A stretch of 64,000 nucleotides of DNA, taken from positions 310,001 to 374,000 of the forward strand of contig NZ_JAMXSB010000003.1 of assembly GCF_024124665.1 (NCBI RefSeq), given 5' to 3'. Source of the stretch: Pleionea sp. CnH1-48 (GTDB taxonomy: Bacteria > Pseudomonadota > Gammaproteobacteria > Enterobacterales > Kangiellaceae). Positions 53,720-63,807 of the stretch are shown piece after piece. Within the stretch, counting starts at the first letter, position 1. The number at the start of each line of letters is the position of its first letter. Below the pieces are notes generated by a model. That model saw only the letters and a program-made list of their open reading frames with translations, made no database searches and was not told the origin of the DNA. A program made the position numbers and the translations under genes.

Positions 53720-55435
53720 ATGGTAACACCACAAGAGAATGTGTCATTGAGTGGTTTGGCAAAACGTTTAGTCAGCGAACGCTTACTTACAGAAAGTGAA
53801 GCGATGGATGCTGCAAGCGAAGCTCAAAAAAATAGTCAGTCATTTGTCACATACCTCACTGAAAAGGGGTATATGGAACCCTATCAATTAGCCTCTCTTG
53901 TTTCTAATGAATTTGGTGTTCCTTTATTTGATCTCAGTTCTATCGACTACGAGCAAATTCCCAAAGGAACCGTAGAAGAAAAACTTATCCTGAAGCACCA
54001 TGCACTCCCCTTATACAAAAGGGGTAAACGATTATTTGTTGCAGTATCTGATCCAACCAACCTGGTTGCACTTGATGAGTTCCAATTTCACAGCAAATTG
54101 ACAGTAGAAGCAGTTTTAGTTGAAGACAATAAACTTCAAGAGTTTATCGACAAAGTTCTGGATGAACGTGAAAACGAAAGTTTGGCTGACTTTGACGACG
54201 CCGATCTCGAAAATATTGACGTCGACAGTGGCGAGACAGATCCCAGTGACGACAATGACGCGGCGGGTGCCGACGATGCGCCCATTGTGCGCTTCGTCAA
54301 TAAAATTCTCCTTGATGCGATTAAAAAAGGCGCATCGGATCTTCATTTTGAGCCTTACGAAAAGTCCTATCGAGTGCGCTTTCGTATCGACGGCATTTTA
54401 CACGAAGTATCTAGCCCTCCTTCAAATTTATCAGGAAGAATTGCTGCTCGCTTAAAAGTTATGTCACGCTTAGACATCTCGGAGCGTCGTGTGCCGCAAG
54501 ATGGTCGTATCAAACTAAAGCTTTCTAAAAACAAAGCCATCGACTTTCGTGTAAGTACACTACCAACCCTATTTGGTGAAAAGATCGTAATGCGTATCTT
54601 GGATCCTTCCAGTGCCATGCTAGGCATTGAAGTACTTGGTTACGAAGATTTTCAGCGCCAATTGTTTGAAGACGCGCTATTTAAACCACAAGGCATGATT
54701 CTGGTAACAGGTCCAACCGGTAGTGGTAAAACGGTTTCGCTTTACACCGGTGTGAATATGTTGAATTCACCAGAGCGAAATATATCCACAGCGGAAGACC
54801 CAGTAGAGATTAACTTAGCGGGTATCAATCAGGTTAACGTGAATCCCAAAGCGGGTATGGACTTTTCATCCGTTCTGCGGGCCTTTCTGCGTCAGGATCC
54901 GGATGTCATTCTCGTGGGTGAGATTCGAGACCTCGAAACCGCCGAAATTGCTATTAAAGCGGCTCAAACAGGTCACATGGTACTGTCGACTCTGCACACA
55001 AACAGTGGCCCAGAAACATTAACTCGTTTGGTGAATATGGGCGTTCAACCCTTCAACATAGCAACCAGTGTTAATTTGGTAATTGCACAGCGCTTGGCGC
55101 GACGATTGTGCCAGCACTGCAAAAAACCTGTCGATATTCCAGAAGAAGCGCAAATTAAATATGGCTTTGACAAAGAACGCATTGGAAAATTCGAAATTTT
55201 TGAACCAGTTGGTTGTGATCAATGTACAAACGGGTATAAAGGAAGGGTTGGCATTTATCAGGTAATGCCGGTTTCCGAAGAAATGGGCCGCATTATTATG
55301 GGTGGTGGCAATGCAATCGATATTGCCGACCAAGCACAAAAAGATGGCGTGAACGATTTACATCAATCAGGGCTCCTGAAGGTGGAACAGGGAGTAACTT
55401 CTCTGGCGGAAATTAATCGCGTAACACAGGATTAA
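53720..55435 (+). CDS. pilB: type IV pilus assembly ATPase PilB
   Basis: PilB is the hexameric motor that powers pilus extension. The 571-residue product has an N-terminal MshEN-type domain (about 1–160), the Walker A GPTGSGKT near residue 332, an Asp-box/Walker B region (DPDVILVGEIRD near 396) and a His-box (STLHTN). A zinc tetra-Cys motif (CQHC … CDQC, about 467–500) follows. ATG 53720 gives the normal family length; GAGGG lies just upstream. pilC starts five bases after the stop. Confidence 0.96.
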   Translation: MVTPQENVSLSGLAKRLVSERLLTESEAMDAASEAQKNSQSFVTYLTEKGYMEPYQLASLVSNEFGVPLFDLSSIDYEQIPKGTVEEKLILKHHALPLYKRGKRLFVAVSDPTNLVALDEFQFHSKLTVEAVLVEDNKLQEFIDKVLDERENESLADFDDADLENIDVDSGETDPSDDNDAAGADDAPIVRFVNKILLDAIKKGASDLHFEPYEKSYRVRFRIDGILHEVSSPPSNLSGRIAARLKVMSRLDISERRVPQDGRIKLKLSKNKAIDFRVSTLPTLFGEKIVMRILDPSSAMLGIEVLGYEDFQRQLFEDALFKPQGMILVTGPTGSGKTVSLYTGVNMLNSPERNISTAEDPVEINLAGINQVNVNPKAGMDFSSVLRAFLRQDPDVILVGEIRDLETAEIAIKAAQTGHMVLSTLHTNSGPETLTRLVNMGVQPFNIATSVNLVIAQRLARRLCQHCKKPVDIPEEAQIKYGFDKERIGKFEIFEPVGCDQCTNGYKGRVGIYQVMPVSEEMGRIIMGGGNAIDIADQAQKDGVNDLHQSGLLKVEQGVTSLAEINRVTQD

Positions 55436-55440
55436 TTTAT

Positions 55441-56694
55441 ATGGCTTTGCAAACAGCAGCAAAAAAACAATCAGGCAAACAAGCAGCGGCAAAAGTATCC
55501 ACTTTTGCGTACAACGGTGTCGATAAAAAGGGTAAAAAAGTATCCGGCGAAATTATTGCGGACTCCCCGACTATCGCAAAAGCCCAATTGAGAAAGCAGG
55601 GGATTATTCCTCAAAAAATTCAAAAGAAATCGAAGTCTTTACTAGGCAGCAGCAAAAAACCGATCAAACCTGTTGATATCGCGATTATGTCGCGCCAATT
55701 AGCAACAATGATGAAAGCGGGTGTCCCCTTAGTTCAATCATTTGACATCATTGGTAAAGGGCACGAAAACCCATCGATGCAAGATCTGGTACTAGCTATC
55801 AAAGCCGATATCGAGTCAGGTACTTCCATGGGGGAAGCGTTACGAAGAAACCCCAAGTACTTTGATGATCTTTATTGTGATCTGGTTCTTGCAGGGGAAC
55901 AATCCGGTGCATTAGAAAACATGCTTGACCGAATTGCTACCTATAAAGAGAAAACCGAAGCGTTAAAATCGAAAATTAAAAAGGCGTTATTTTATCCAGT
56001 AGCCGTTGTGGTTGTCGCCATCATCGTAACAGCAATTCTCTTGATCTTCGTTGTACCTCAGTTCCAGGAAGTATTTGCTGGATTTGGTGCTGAGCTACCC
56101 GCCTTTACTGTTATGGTAATCAACTTATCAGAGTTTATGCAGGAATATTGGTGGTTAATGCTCGCAGCCATTATAGCTTTTGGTTTTGCCTATAAAACAG
56201 CTCACCAAAAATCAGAAGAAGTCAGGAATGCCCAAGACAGAACCATACTTAAGCTTCCTGTAGTTGGTGATATTCTACACAAAGCTGCCATTGCTCGATT
56301 TGCTCGAACACTATCAACCACCTTTGCAGCAGGTGTACCTTTGGTGGAAGCTTTAGATTCAGCCGCTGGTGCTTCAGGAAACTATATTTATCGTACTGCC
56401 ATCCTCAATATTCGTGATGAAGTCACAACAGGTACCCAAATGCACTTGGCGATGTCGAATACGGGTGTTTTCCCTAACATGGTCAACCAGATGGTAGCCA
56501 TCGGTGAAGAGTCAGGTTCTATTGATGCCATGTTAGGCAAAATTGCAGACATCTATGAGCAAGAAGTAGATGATGCAGTAGACGGTTTAAGCTCGCTATT
56601 GGAACCACTCATTATGGCAGTATTGGGTGTATTGGTAGGTGGACTGATCATTGCTATGTACCTGCCGATATTCCAGTTAGGGGCCGTGGTTTAA
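55441..56694 (+). CDS. pilC: type IV pilus inner-membrane platform protein PilC
   Basis: PilC is the GspF-family platform at the base of the pilus. The 417-residue product has a basic N-terminal cytoplasmic stretch, then two repeats of the T2SSF domain (about 80–200 and 285–405). Each has the pattern ARxLATMMxAGVPL / FARTLSTTFAAGVPL and GEQSGALxxML / GEESGSIDAML, and three membrane helices are present. Its last base is shared with the pilD start (TAATG). Confidence 0.96.
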   Translation: MALQTAAKKQSGKQAAAKVSTFAYNGVDKKGKKVSGEIIADSPTIAKAQLRKQGIIPQKIQKKSKSLLGSSKKPIKPVDIAIMSRQLATMMKAGVPLVQSFDIIGKGHENPSMQDLVLAIKADIESGTSMGEALRRNPKYFDDLYCDLVLAGEQSGALENMLDRIATYKEKTEALKSKIKKALFYPVAVVVVAIIVTAILLIFVVPQFQEVFAGFGAELPAFTVMVINLSEFMQEYWWLMLAAIIAFGFAYKTAHQKSEEVRNAQDRTILKLPVVGDILHKAAIARFARTLSTTFAAGVPLVEALDSAAGASGNYIYRTAILNIRDEVTTGTQMHLAMSNTGVFPNMVNQMVAIGEESGSIDAMLGKIADIYEQEVDDAVDGLSSLLEPLIMAVLGVLVGGLIIAMYLPIFQLGAVV

Positions 56695-57578
56695 TGCAAA
56701 TAATAGAAGTATTCCAAACCCAACCCGTAGTCTTCAATATTGTTATGTTAATTACCGGCCTTATGGTCGGTAGTTTTTTAAATGTAGTCATATACCGCTA
56801 CCCACTCATGCTCTTTCGCGAATGGAAGGAAGAGTGCTTTGAAATGCTTGAAGAGTTTGGCTACAAAGTAACAGGCGAGAGCAACGATCCACGTCTCGTG
56901 GATGATAATTTTAATCTGGTAGTCCCACGCTCACATTGCAGAAAGTGTAAAAAGCTCATTCGCTTTTGGGAAAACATTCCACTCATCAGCTACTTGTTCC
57001 AAAGAGGCAAGTGCACTCAATGTGGTACTCCCATATCTTTACGCTACCCTTTTGTTGAGTTATTAACAGGTATTGCTTATTGTTGGATAGCCACTCAGTT
57101 TGGTTTCAGCTGGTTAACGTTAATTTATCTCGTTGTTATCTCCATCTTCATCGTACACTTCTTTATCGATATTGATCATCAGATACTTCCTGATCCCTTC
57201 ACCTATATTGTCCTTTGGTTAGGGCTTGGCGCTGCAACTTTTGGACTGACCATTCCATTGCAAGATGCTGTTATTGGCGCTTTGGTGGGATATCTATCTT
57301 TGTGGACATTAAACGCCTTGTTCAAATTGCTACGAAAGAAGGATGGTATGGGAGCAGGAGACTTCAAACTATTTGCTGCAATTGGTGCGTTTGTCGGTTG
57401 GCAGTTCCTTCCTTTAGTTCTCCTAATGTCATCCGTTGTTGGAGCTGTATTGGGTATTATTATGCTGCGTTTACAGTCAAAAGGCTTAGAAACCAGAATA
57501 TCTTTTGGTCCTTATCTAGCAACTGCGGGCTGGGTTACCATGTTTTGGGGTGATACAATACTGCAATACATTCGTTAA
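56694..57578 (+). CDS. pilD: prepilin peptidase / N-methyltransferase PilD
   Basis: PilD is the membrane aspartyl peptidase that removes prepilin leaders and methylates the new N-terminus. The 294-residue product has the cytoplasmic zinc-binding CxxC pairs (CRKC near residue 84, CTQC near 107) and the PFVELLTG motif. The two catalytic Asp motifs are FIDIDHQILPD near 158 and GAGDFKLFAAIG near 221. Seven to eight helices are present. The start overlaps the pilC stop, giving a compact pilBCD unit. Confidence 0.96.
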   Translation: MQIIEVFQTQPVVFNIVMLITGLMVGSFLNVVIYRYPLMLFREWKEECFEMLEEFGYKVTGESNDPRLVDDNFNLVVPRSHCRKCKKLIRFWENIPLISYLFQRGKCTQCGTPISLRYPFVELLTGIAYCWIATQFGFSWLTLIYLVVISIFIVHFFIDIDHQILPDPFTYIVLWLGLGAATFGLTIPLQDAVIGALVGYLSLWTLNALFKLLRKKDGMGAGDFKLFAAIGAFVGWQFLPLVLLMSSVVGAVLGIIMLRLQSKGLETRISFGPYLATAGWVTMFWGDTILQYIR

Positions 57579-57592
57579 TTATCGAGGCAAGA

Positions 57593-58189
57593 GTGTTAAG
57601 GATAGGACTGACGGGCGGAATAGGAAGTGGAAAAACCGCTGTTTCGGATTTGTTTCAATCGCTCGGCATCACTATTGTTGATGCCGACCTGGTTTCTCGA
57701 GAAGTCGTTGCTTCCGGCACAGATGCTTTAAAAAAAATAGCGCAACGTTTCGGCTCACACATTCTGGATGATGACGGACAACTCAACCGCTCAGAACTCC
57801 GTCAACACGTTTTCAATTCAGAAGATGATCTCAACTGGCTTAATGCACTGCTTCATCCATTGATTCGAGAAAGAATGGATGCGCTATGCAACCAGGCAAC
57901 TAGCGACTATGTGATTATTGTTGTCCCTCTTTTAATCGAAAATGGTCTCGATAAAACCGTCGATAGAGTATTGGTAGTTGACGTTCCTGAATCATTACAA
58001 GTTCAACGCGTAATGCAACGAGATAATGTTGACGAATCTAACGCAAAAGCTATTCTATCAAAGCAAGCATCTCGCTCGGAGCGTTTGGCAAAGGCAGATG
58101 ATGTTATCGAAAACAACGCATCTTTCGAAGCGCTTGAAGTACAAGTCAAACAACAACATCAATTTTACTTATCACTAGCCCATGACTGA
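57593..58189 (+). CDS. coaE: dephospho-CoA kinase
   Basis: CoaE phosphorylates dephospho-CoA in the last step of coenzyme A synthesis. The 198-residue product begins with LRIGLTGGIGSGKT containing the P-loop. It has DADLVSREVV near residue 32, HPLIRERM near 86 and VPLLIENGLD near 108, all family-typical. It starts at GTG with GAGG seven bases upstream, 14 bases after pilD. It overlaps zapD by eight bases. Confidence 0.96.
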   Translation: MLRIGLTGGIGSGKTAVSDLFQSLGITIVDADLVSREVVASGTDALKKIAQRFGSHILDDDGQLNRSELRQHVFNSEDDLNWLNALLHPLIRERMDALCNQATSDYVIIVVPLLIENGLDKTVDRVLVVDVPESLQVQRVMQRDNVDESNAKAILSKQASRSERLAKADDVIENNASFEALEVQVKQQHQFYLSLAHD

Positions 58190-58976
58190 TACGGTTTCTG
58201 ACATACTTTTTGAACACCCTCTAAACCAGCCGATGCGTAACTTTTTACGTTTGGAGTCCATGCTACGACACTTATCTCAATCCATTTTTGAAGGCACAAG
58301 AGATAATCATCAATCTGCTGTTTTAGTACTGATTAAACTCCTTGATACTCTGACTCGAGGAGACATTAAAGGCGAACTTATTAAAGAGCTGGAGATTCAG
58401 CAGCACCACTTTCAACAACTGGTCGACAATCCTGCAGTGGATAGCGTCAAGTTAAAAAACTTTCTTAAACAGCTAGAGAAACTCCATCACTGGGCTATCA
58501 ATTCAAAGGGACGCATCGGCGATGAGTTAAGGCGACAACCATTTATTGAATCTTTAGTGAAGAAAGAAGGGTTACTGGCAGGGGCAACCTCTTTTGATTC
58601 GCCAGAGTTATGTCGATTTATCGCTCTGTCAGAAAAGTCTCGGAAAGAATATTTTAAGCAATGGATGACGCAACTTAATGGGCTGCGTACCAGTATTGAA
58701 GTATTACTGCGCTTAACTAGGGAGATGTCAGCTTTTGAGCCTGTTACGGCACCACTGGGTGACTATTTAATAGAAAAACCAGACCTAGGAGCCAGCTTAC
58801 TAAGAATTGCTCTACCCGCTGATTCTCGTGTGTTTCCAGAAGTCAGTGCTGGCAAGCACAGAATTTCCATCCACTTTTATACCTTATCAACAGACTTGAT
58901 AAAAAAGAAAGTTTCTGGTGAAATCCCTTTTAAATATGCCACTTGTGGTTGGAAAGTATCGAGTACTCATGAATAA
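58182..58976 (+). CDS. zapD: cell division protein ZapD
   Basis: ZapD binds FtsZ and promotes bundling of the division ring. The 264-residue product opens [18 protein letters not shown], the hallmark of the family (formerly DUF1342/YacF). It has the expected all-helical N-terminal domain and a beta-rich C-terminal half. It sits between coaE and yacG with overlaps at both ends, as in E. coli and relatives. Confidence 0.95.
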   Translation: MTDTVSDILFEHPLNQPMRNFLRLESMLRHLSQSIFEGTRDNHQSAVLVLIKLLDTLTRGDIKGELIKELEIQQHHFQQLVDNPAVDSVKLKNFLKQLEKLHHWAINSKGRIGDELRRQPFIESLVKKEGLLAGATSFDSPELCRFIALSEKSRKEYFKQWMTQLNGLRTSIEVLLRLTREMSAFEPVTAPLGDYLIEKPDLGASLLRIALPADSRVFPEVSAGKHRISIHFYTLSTDLIKKKVSGEIPFKYATCGWKVSSTHE

Positions 58977-59160
58977 AGAACTTATTGTCAGTTGTCCTAC
59001 CTGCAAAAAATCCGTTGCCTGGAATGATCAATATCCCTACAAACCATTCTGTTCAGAACGCTGTCGCCTGATTGATCTGGGAGAGTGGGCAGATGAACAA
59101 AAGCGCATTCCTGGTGAAGACGCACATATCGATGAGAATCAAAAGCCTCAAGATTACTGA
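58969..59160 (+). CDS. yacG: zinc-binding DNA gyrase inhibitor YacG
   Basis: This small 63-residue protein has the zinc motif CPTCKK (10–15) and [17 protein letters not shown] (27–43), the signature of YacG, which inhibits DNA gyrase in E. coli. The true start is ATG 58969, since upstream in-frame residues lie inside zapD and are not conserved. It overlaps zapD by eight bases. A terminator follows. Confidence 0.94.
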   Translation: MNKELIVSCPTCKKSVAWNDQYPYKPFCSERCRLIDLGEWADEQKRIPGEDAHIDENQKPQDY

Positions 59161-59197
59161 GGTTGAAGGATTAAAAACCATCTAAGAGTTAAATAAG

Positions 59198-59238
59198 ATT
59201 GTTAGCTAAACTCCTAAGAGTTAGCTAACAATTTTTTG
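59198..59238 (+). terminator. terminator after yacG
   Basis: ATTGTTAGCTAA / TTAGCTAACAAT arms with an 11-base loop are followed by six T. The hairpin overlaps the last codons of the convergent mutT gene, so it probably serves both directions. Confidence 0.85.
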
Positions 59239-59597
59239 ACCACCGCTTTATTTGCTTTGGGAAAATCTAACTCAGCAATGTCATTAAGCTCGAACCATCG
59301 AACTTCTTGTCCTTCGTTTCCTTTAGGCTCTCCATCAAATCCACGACTGACCAGAAATTCGATAGACACCTGTTTGTCGCCATAGTCAAACTCAACACGG
59401 TCAAAAAGCTCAGGCGCTTTAAGCGTAATATTGAGTTCTTCTTCGCACTCTCGAATCAGAGCTTGCTCTGAACTTTCTCCGGCCTCTTTTTTCCCGCCAG
59501 GAAACTCCCATTTTCCCCCCTGATGTTTATCATCAGGACGTAGGGCTAACAACACTTTATTTTTCTGCAAAATAATAGCAGCAACAACGTGAATCAT
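59214..59597 (-). CDS. mutT: 8-oxo-dGTP diphosphatase MutT
   Basis: MutT is a Nudix hydrolase that removes 8-oxo-dGTP from the nucleotide pool. The 127-residue product has the full Nudix box GGKKEAGESSEQALIRECEEEL (about 34–55, GX5EX7REUXEE pattern) preceded by GGKWEFPGG. It follows secA by 65 bases with a strong hairpin between them, the secA–mutT order being conserved in gammaproteobacteria. Confidence 0.94.
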   Translation of the reverse strand: MIHVVAAIILQKNKVLLALRPDDKHQGGKWEFPGGKKEAGESSEQALIRECEEELNITLKAPELFDRVEFDYGDKQVSIEFLVSRGFDGEPKGNEGQEVRWFELNDIAELDFPKANKAVVKKLLANS

Positions 59598-59626
59598 AAT
59601 GAAGCTCTAAAGATAGGATAAGAGAA

Positions 59627-59651
59627 CCTCTCCTTCAGAATGAAGGAGAGG
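59627..59651 (-). terminator. hairpin between secA and mutT
   Basis: The perfect 11-base stem CCTCTCCTTCA / TGAAGGAGAGG has loop GAA. The minus-strand tail is only partly T-rich (TTCTCTTA). It may be a terminator, or a structure that occludes the AGGAGAGG sequence. Confidence 0.55.
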
Positions 59652-59662
59652 TGAATAAAAAT

Positions 59663-62452
59663 TTATTTTAAACGACCGTGACACTGCTTGTATTTTTTAC
59701 CCGAACCACAGAAACATGGATCATTACGGCCAATTTTTTCGCCCTCACGAACAAAGGTTTCTGGTCTTTGCTCAGCGGGTGCTGGGGCTTCACCTTCCGC
59801 TGCCATACCACCAGCAGCTTGATGTTGGAAGTCCATGCGCTTAGCTTCTTCTTCCAACGCACGACGACGTTGCTCTTCCATCGCCTCAACTTCTTCTTCG
59901 GTTCTAACCTGCACTTTGCACAGCATAGTAACCACTTCTTGCTTTAAGGAGTCGAGCATTTCAGAAAACAGCTCAAACGCTTCACGCTTGTATTCTTGCT
60001 TAGGATTCTTTTGCGCATAACCCCGTAAATGAATCCCCTGACGCAAGTGATCCATCGCCGCTAAATGTTCACGCCAATGTGTATCTAAGGTTTGCAATAC
60101 AATGGCTTTTTCGAAATGTCTTAACGCAGGTGCGCCAGCAATTTCTTCTTTGCGTTGATAATCGTCATCAAATGCAGCAACGACTTTATCACGTAGCTTT
60201 TGCTCATCCATTTCATCGTCGGCATCTAACCATTCTTGGATACTTAACTCTAGACCAAACTCGAGTTTTAAATGCTCTTGCAATCCATTAATGTCCCACA
60301 TGCTATCGATGCTTTGTGGTGGAACATAACCACTAATTGCCTGATTAATCACATCGCCACGGAACGCATTGGCGGTTTCAGAAATATCATCAGTCGCCAT
60401 CAACTCACGACGCTGTTCATAAATGACCGTACGTTGATCATTGGCAACATCATCATACTCAAGAAGTTGCTTACGCATATCAAAGTTACGCGCTTCTACT
60501 TTACGCTGTGCATTCTCAATCGCGCGCGTTACCATTTTGTGCTCAATGGCTTCGTCTTCTTCCCAACCCAGTCGACGCAACATATTAATCATACGTTCGG
60601 GAGCAAAGATACGCATAAGATCATCGTCAAGAGACAAGAAGAATCGACTCAAGCCCACATCACCTTGTCGACCCGCACGACCACGTAGCTGGTTATCAAT
60701 ACGGCGAGACTCATGACGCTCAGAACCTAGAATAGCAAGACCACCGGCTTCCAGAACCTGATCCTGGCGCTGCTTCCACTCTTTTTCTAAAGCATCTACC
60801 GCCTCTTTAAACTCTGCACTGTCTTTGGCTGGGTGACCTTTTGCTTCCCACTTTTCTTCCAGTTCAGCAATTTCAGCTTTTAGGTTACCGCCTAAAACAA
60901 TATCGGTTCCACGACCCGCCATGTTAGTAGCAATCGTCACGTTGCCAGGACGTCCAGCTTCAGCGATGATACCGGCTTCTTGTCCGTGGAATTTTGCATT
61001 CAATACTTTGTGATCAATTTTTTCTTTCTTTAATAGCGTAGAAACCAACTCAGAAGACTCGATTGAAGCGGTTCCCACCAAGACGGGCTGACCTTTCTCC
61101 TGACACTCTACAATTTGCTCAATAAGTGCTTTGTATTTAGCTTCTTGCGTCAAGAAAACTAAATCAGGCATATCATCACGTGCCATCGGGCGGTTGGTTG
61201 GAATAACAATTACTTCCAATCCGTAGATCTGTTGTAATTCTGGCGCTTCAGTATCAGCGGTTCCTGTCATACCCGATAGAGTGTTATAAAGGCGGAAGTA
61301 ATTCTGGAAAGTAATCGATGCCAGTGTTTGGTTTTCTTTCTGGATCTGCACACCTTCTTTTGCTTCAACGGCTTGGTGCAAACCATCAGACCAACGACGT
61401 CCAGCCATTGGACGTCCAGTGTGTTCGTCAACAATAACGACTTCACCGCCACGAACCATGTAGTCGACATCTTTCTTGAATAGAGTGTGCGCTCGTAAAG
61501 CCGCATTAATGTGATGCAGCAGAGCGATGCTTTGAGGCTGAGCACTGTATAAAGACTGACCTTCTTCCATCAGTTTCTTCTCAACCAGTAACTCTTCTAC
61601 ACGCAACTGACCATCTTCAGTCAAATGAACCTGGCGACTTTTTTCGTCAATAACATAATCGCCTGCCTCTTCGACAACTTCTTCTTCACCTTCGCCAGTA
61701 GAAACTTGTTCTTTCAGCAAGGGGATCAGCTTGTTGATTTCTTGATATTGCTCCGAGCTGCCTTCGATAGCACCCGAAATAATCAAAGGCGTACGCGCCT
61801 CATCGATTAAAATAGAGTCAACCTCATCCACGATGGCAAAGTTTAATTCGGCCTGAACTTTCTCTTCCAGGTCAAACGCCATGTTGTCGCGCAGATAATC
61901 AAAACCAAACTCATTGTTGGTTCCGTAGGTAACATCTGAGCCGTAGGCTGCTTTTTTCTCTTCGTGATTTTGCCCTGATAAAATGACACCGACACTCAAC
62001 CCCATGAATTCATAAAGCGGGCGCATCCAGTTAGCATCACGCTCTGCGAGGTAGTCATTGACAGTAATAATATGAACGCCTTTACCAGAAAGTGCATTCA
62101 GATAAGCGGGAAGTGTTCCAACCAGCGTTTTACCTTCACCCGTACGCATCTCGGCAATGTTACCTTCGTGCAATACAATTCCGCCCACCATCTGAACGTC
62201 GAAGTGACGCATTTTCATCACTCGAACACTGGCTTCACGTAAAGCAGCAAAGGCTTCTGGCAATAGAGAGTCGAGAGTTTCTCCGTTAGCAACGCGTTGA
62301 CGAAAATCTTCGGTCTTCGCTTTTAACGCATCATCGGATAATTGTTGATATTCCGGCTCTAATGCGTTGATGGCATTAACTTGCTTTTGAATTCGTTTCA
62401 AAATGCGCTGATTTCTGCTACCAAAAATTTTGGTTAAAAGTTGCCCTAACAT
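59663..62452 (-). CDS. secA: preprotein translocase ATPase SecA
   Basis: SecA is the ATP-driven motor that pushes proteins through SecYEG. The 929-residue product has [11 protein letters not shown] (Walker A, near residue 102), the helicase [19 protein letters not shown] block (about 209–227) and [16 protein letters not shown] near 505. A C-terminal zinc SEC-C motif ([14 protein letters not shown]) binds SecB. Length and domain order are complete. No secM-like gene is apparent upstream. Confidence 0.98.
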   Translation of the reverse strand: MLGQLLTKIFGSRNQRILKRIQKQVNAINALEPEYQQLSDDALKAKTEDFRQRVANGETLDSLLPEAFAALREASVRVMKMRHFDVQMVGGIVLHEGNIAEMRTGEGKTLVGTLPAYLNALSGKGVHIITVNDYLAERDANWMRPLYEFMGLSVGVILSGQNHEEKKAAYGSDVTYGTNNEFGFDYLRDNMAFDLEEKVQAELNFAIVDEVDSILIDEARTPLIISGAIEGSSEQYQEINKLIPLLKEQVSTGEGEEEVVEEAGDYVIDEKSRQVHLTEDGQLRVEELLVEKKLMEEGQSLYSAQPQSIALLHHINAALRAHTLFKKDVDYMVRGGEVVIVDEHTGRPMAGRRWSDGLHQAVEAKEGVQIQKENQTLASITFQNYFRLYNTLSGMTGTADTEAPELQQIYGLEVIVIPTNRPMARDDMPDLVFLTQEAKYKALIEQIVECQEKGQPVLVGTASIESSELVSTLLKKEKIDHKVLNAKFHGQEAGIIAEAGRPGNVTIATNMAGRGTDIVLGGNLKAEIAELEEKWEAKGHPAKDSAEFKEAVDALEKEWKQRQDQVLEAGGLAILGSERHESRRIDNQLRGRAGRQGDVGLSRFFLSLDDDLMRIFAPERMINMLRRLGWEEDEAIEHKMVTRAIENAQRKVEARNFDMRKQLLEYDDVANDQRTVIYEQRRELMATDDISETANAFRGDVINQAISGYVPPQSIDSMWDINGLQEHLKLEFGLELSIQEWLDADDEMDEQKLRDKVVAAFDDDYQRKEEIAGAPALRHFEKAIVLQTLDTHWREHLAAMDHLRQGIHLRGYAQKNPKQEYKREAFELFSEMLDSLKQEVVTMLCKVQVRTEEEVEAMEEQRRRALEEEAKRMDFQHQAAGGMAAEGEAPAPAEQRPETFVREGEKIGRNDPCFCGSGKKYKQCHGRLK

Positions 62453-62776
62453 AGAAGTTCTCTTATTTTATAAATTATTCGCCAAGCGCTGGAAACACTA
62501 AAGGATGCGGAATTGTACCCCTAATAAATCCTAAGGTAAAACGCCGTTTCACTTGAAACAGCTGGATTAAGACATGGGGATGAATCTGAGAAAATCAAGC
62601 AAACCCGTTGAGGTAAAAATTACTGACTTGCCTGCTTTTCGTTGAAGCTCTCTATTGTGACTAAAATAGCAGCAATCGCGAGGTGAGAAGTGCAAATAGC
62701 TTAATCAAAATAGCCTGTTAAAACTGATAATCAGTAACAAAGGTAAGGCTATTTTAGCCTCACCTAAACTATCCAA
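62453..62776. other. intergenic region upstream of secA
   Basis: A gap of 324 bases between the M23 peptidase and secA, both on the minus strand. It contains the peptidase terminator at 62741–62765 and presumably the secA promoter. No open frame resembling a secretion monitor (SecM) was found. Confidence 0.55.
62741..62765 (-). terminator. hairpin after M23 peptidase gene
   Basis: AGGTAAGGCTA / TAGCCTCACCT arms pair at 10 of 11 positions around a three-base loop, a few bases after the stop, with a short T-rich tail on the minus strand. Confidence 0.6.
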
Positions 62777-63712
62777 TTATTTTGCTTTGCGATTTACATA
62801 GCGCAAAGGATTAATTTGCTTACCATCTTTGATGACTTCGTAATGAACATGAGCACCGGTAGAACGCCCAGTATTGCCCATCAGTGCTACCTTTTGTCCT
62901 TTGCTGATCACAGCACCTTCTTTCACCAAGATCTCTTTGCTATGTCCGTAGCGGGTAACATAACCATCCCCATGGCTGATTTCGACCAGCAAGCCGTAAC
63001 CATAACGCTCCCCAGCATAAGTCACAACACCCGCCGCAGTAGAGATAACAGGCGAACCTTCATCACCCGCAAAATCAATACCCGCATGCCAGGCAGGACG
63101 CCCACTAAAAGGATCATTACGACGGCCATAAAAAGATGACATCCAACCTTTTTTGATTGGACGACCAGAAATATAGCGCTCAACGCCCATGTGCTTATCA
63201 AGAACTAAAGATTCCAACGCAGATAGCTGCTGCTCACGATTGTTTAGCTGATAATCCAAATCATCTAGCATGGAAACAAAATCAGGAACCGATGTTTGTT
63301 TATGAATATCCTGAAGAGACTCAGGACCACCAATAGCAGGTGTATTATTAAAGTTAAATTCGTCAGCATCGAGGCCAGATACAGCAGCCACGCGAGCTCC
63401 AGCCGCATCCAAACGACGGACATGAGCTTGAAGAACCCCCAAACGGGCTGTTAAAGCATTGAGTTGCTGCTGAGAATTTTCTTTGGCGTTGTGAAGAATT
63501 GTTTTTTGTTGCTCAAGCTGTAGTCGCCAGCTTTCAATGGTCTCGTTATCAACACTGGCGATATGCCCCTGATAGCGGGCAAACATATAACCGCCAGCAC
63601 CCGTCACCACAGGCAAAAGAACCGCTAAAATCGCAAAGGTCCAGATCCCACCGGTCCGTACCTTAATACTTCTCATTCCACGATTAGAACGATGTAAAAT
63701 AGTAAAACTCAT
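62777..63712 (-). CDS. M23 family peptidoglycan endopeptidase
   Basis: This 311-residue membrane-anchored protein has one N-terminal helix (about 23–45), a periplasmic coiled coil (about 60–190) and a C-terminal LytM/M23 domain. Zinc ligands are seen in WHAGIDFAG (His and Asp) and GAHVHYEV (last His), so it should be catalytically active rather than an EnvC/NlpD-type activator. It lies between secA and the DUF721 gene, as in Pseudomonas and related genera, and cleaves peptidoglycan cross-links by inference. Confidence 0.9.
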   Translation of the reverse strand: MSFTILHRSNRGMRSIKVRTGGIWTFAILAVLLPVVTGAGGYMFARYQGHIASVDNETIESWRLQLEQQKTILHNAKENSQQQLNALTARLGVLQAHVRRLDAAGARVAAVSGLDADEFNFNNTPAIGGPESLQDIHKQTSVPDFVSMLDDLDYQLNNREQQLSALESLVLDKHMGVERYISGRPIKKGWMSSFYGRRNDPFSGRPAWHAGIDFAGDEGSPVISTAAGVVTYAGERYGYGLLVEISHGDGYVTRYGHSKEILVKEGAVISKGQKVALMGNTGRSTGAHVHYEVIKDGKQINPLRYVNRKAK

Positions 63713-63807
63713 TATCTCTCTACCCTGTGTGTTGATTCATGCAACATCTTTTTATTGTTATAATTTGCCAAGCCTACATCTAATTTGCCGCATAAGCCGT
63801 ATTACGA

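Noticed and set aside
60272-60688. 138-codon plus-strand open frame
   Set aside because: It is antisense to secA, with no ribosome site or known motif.
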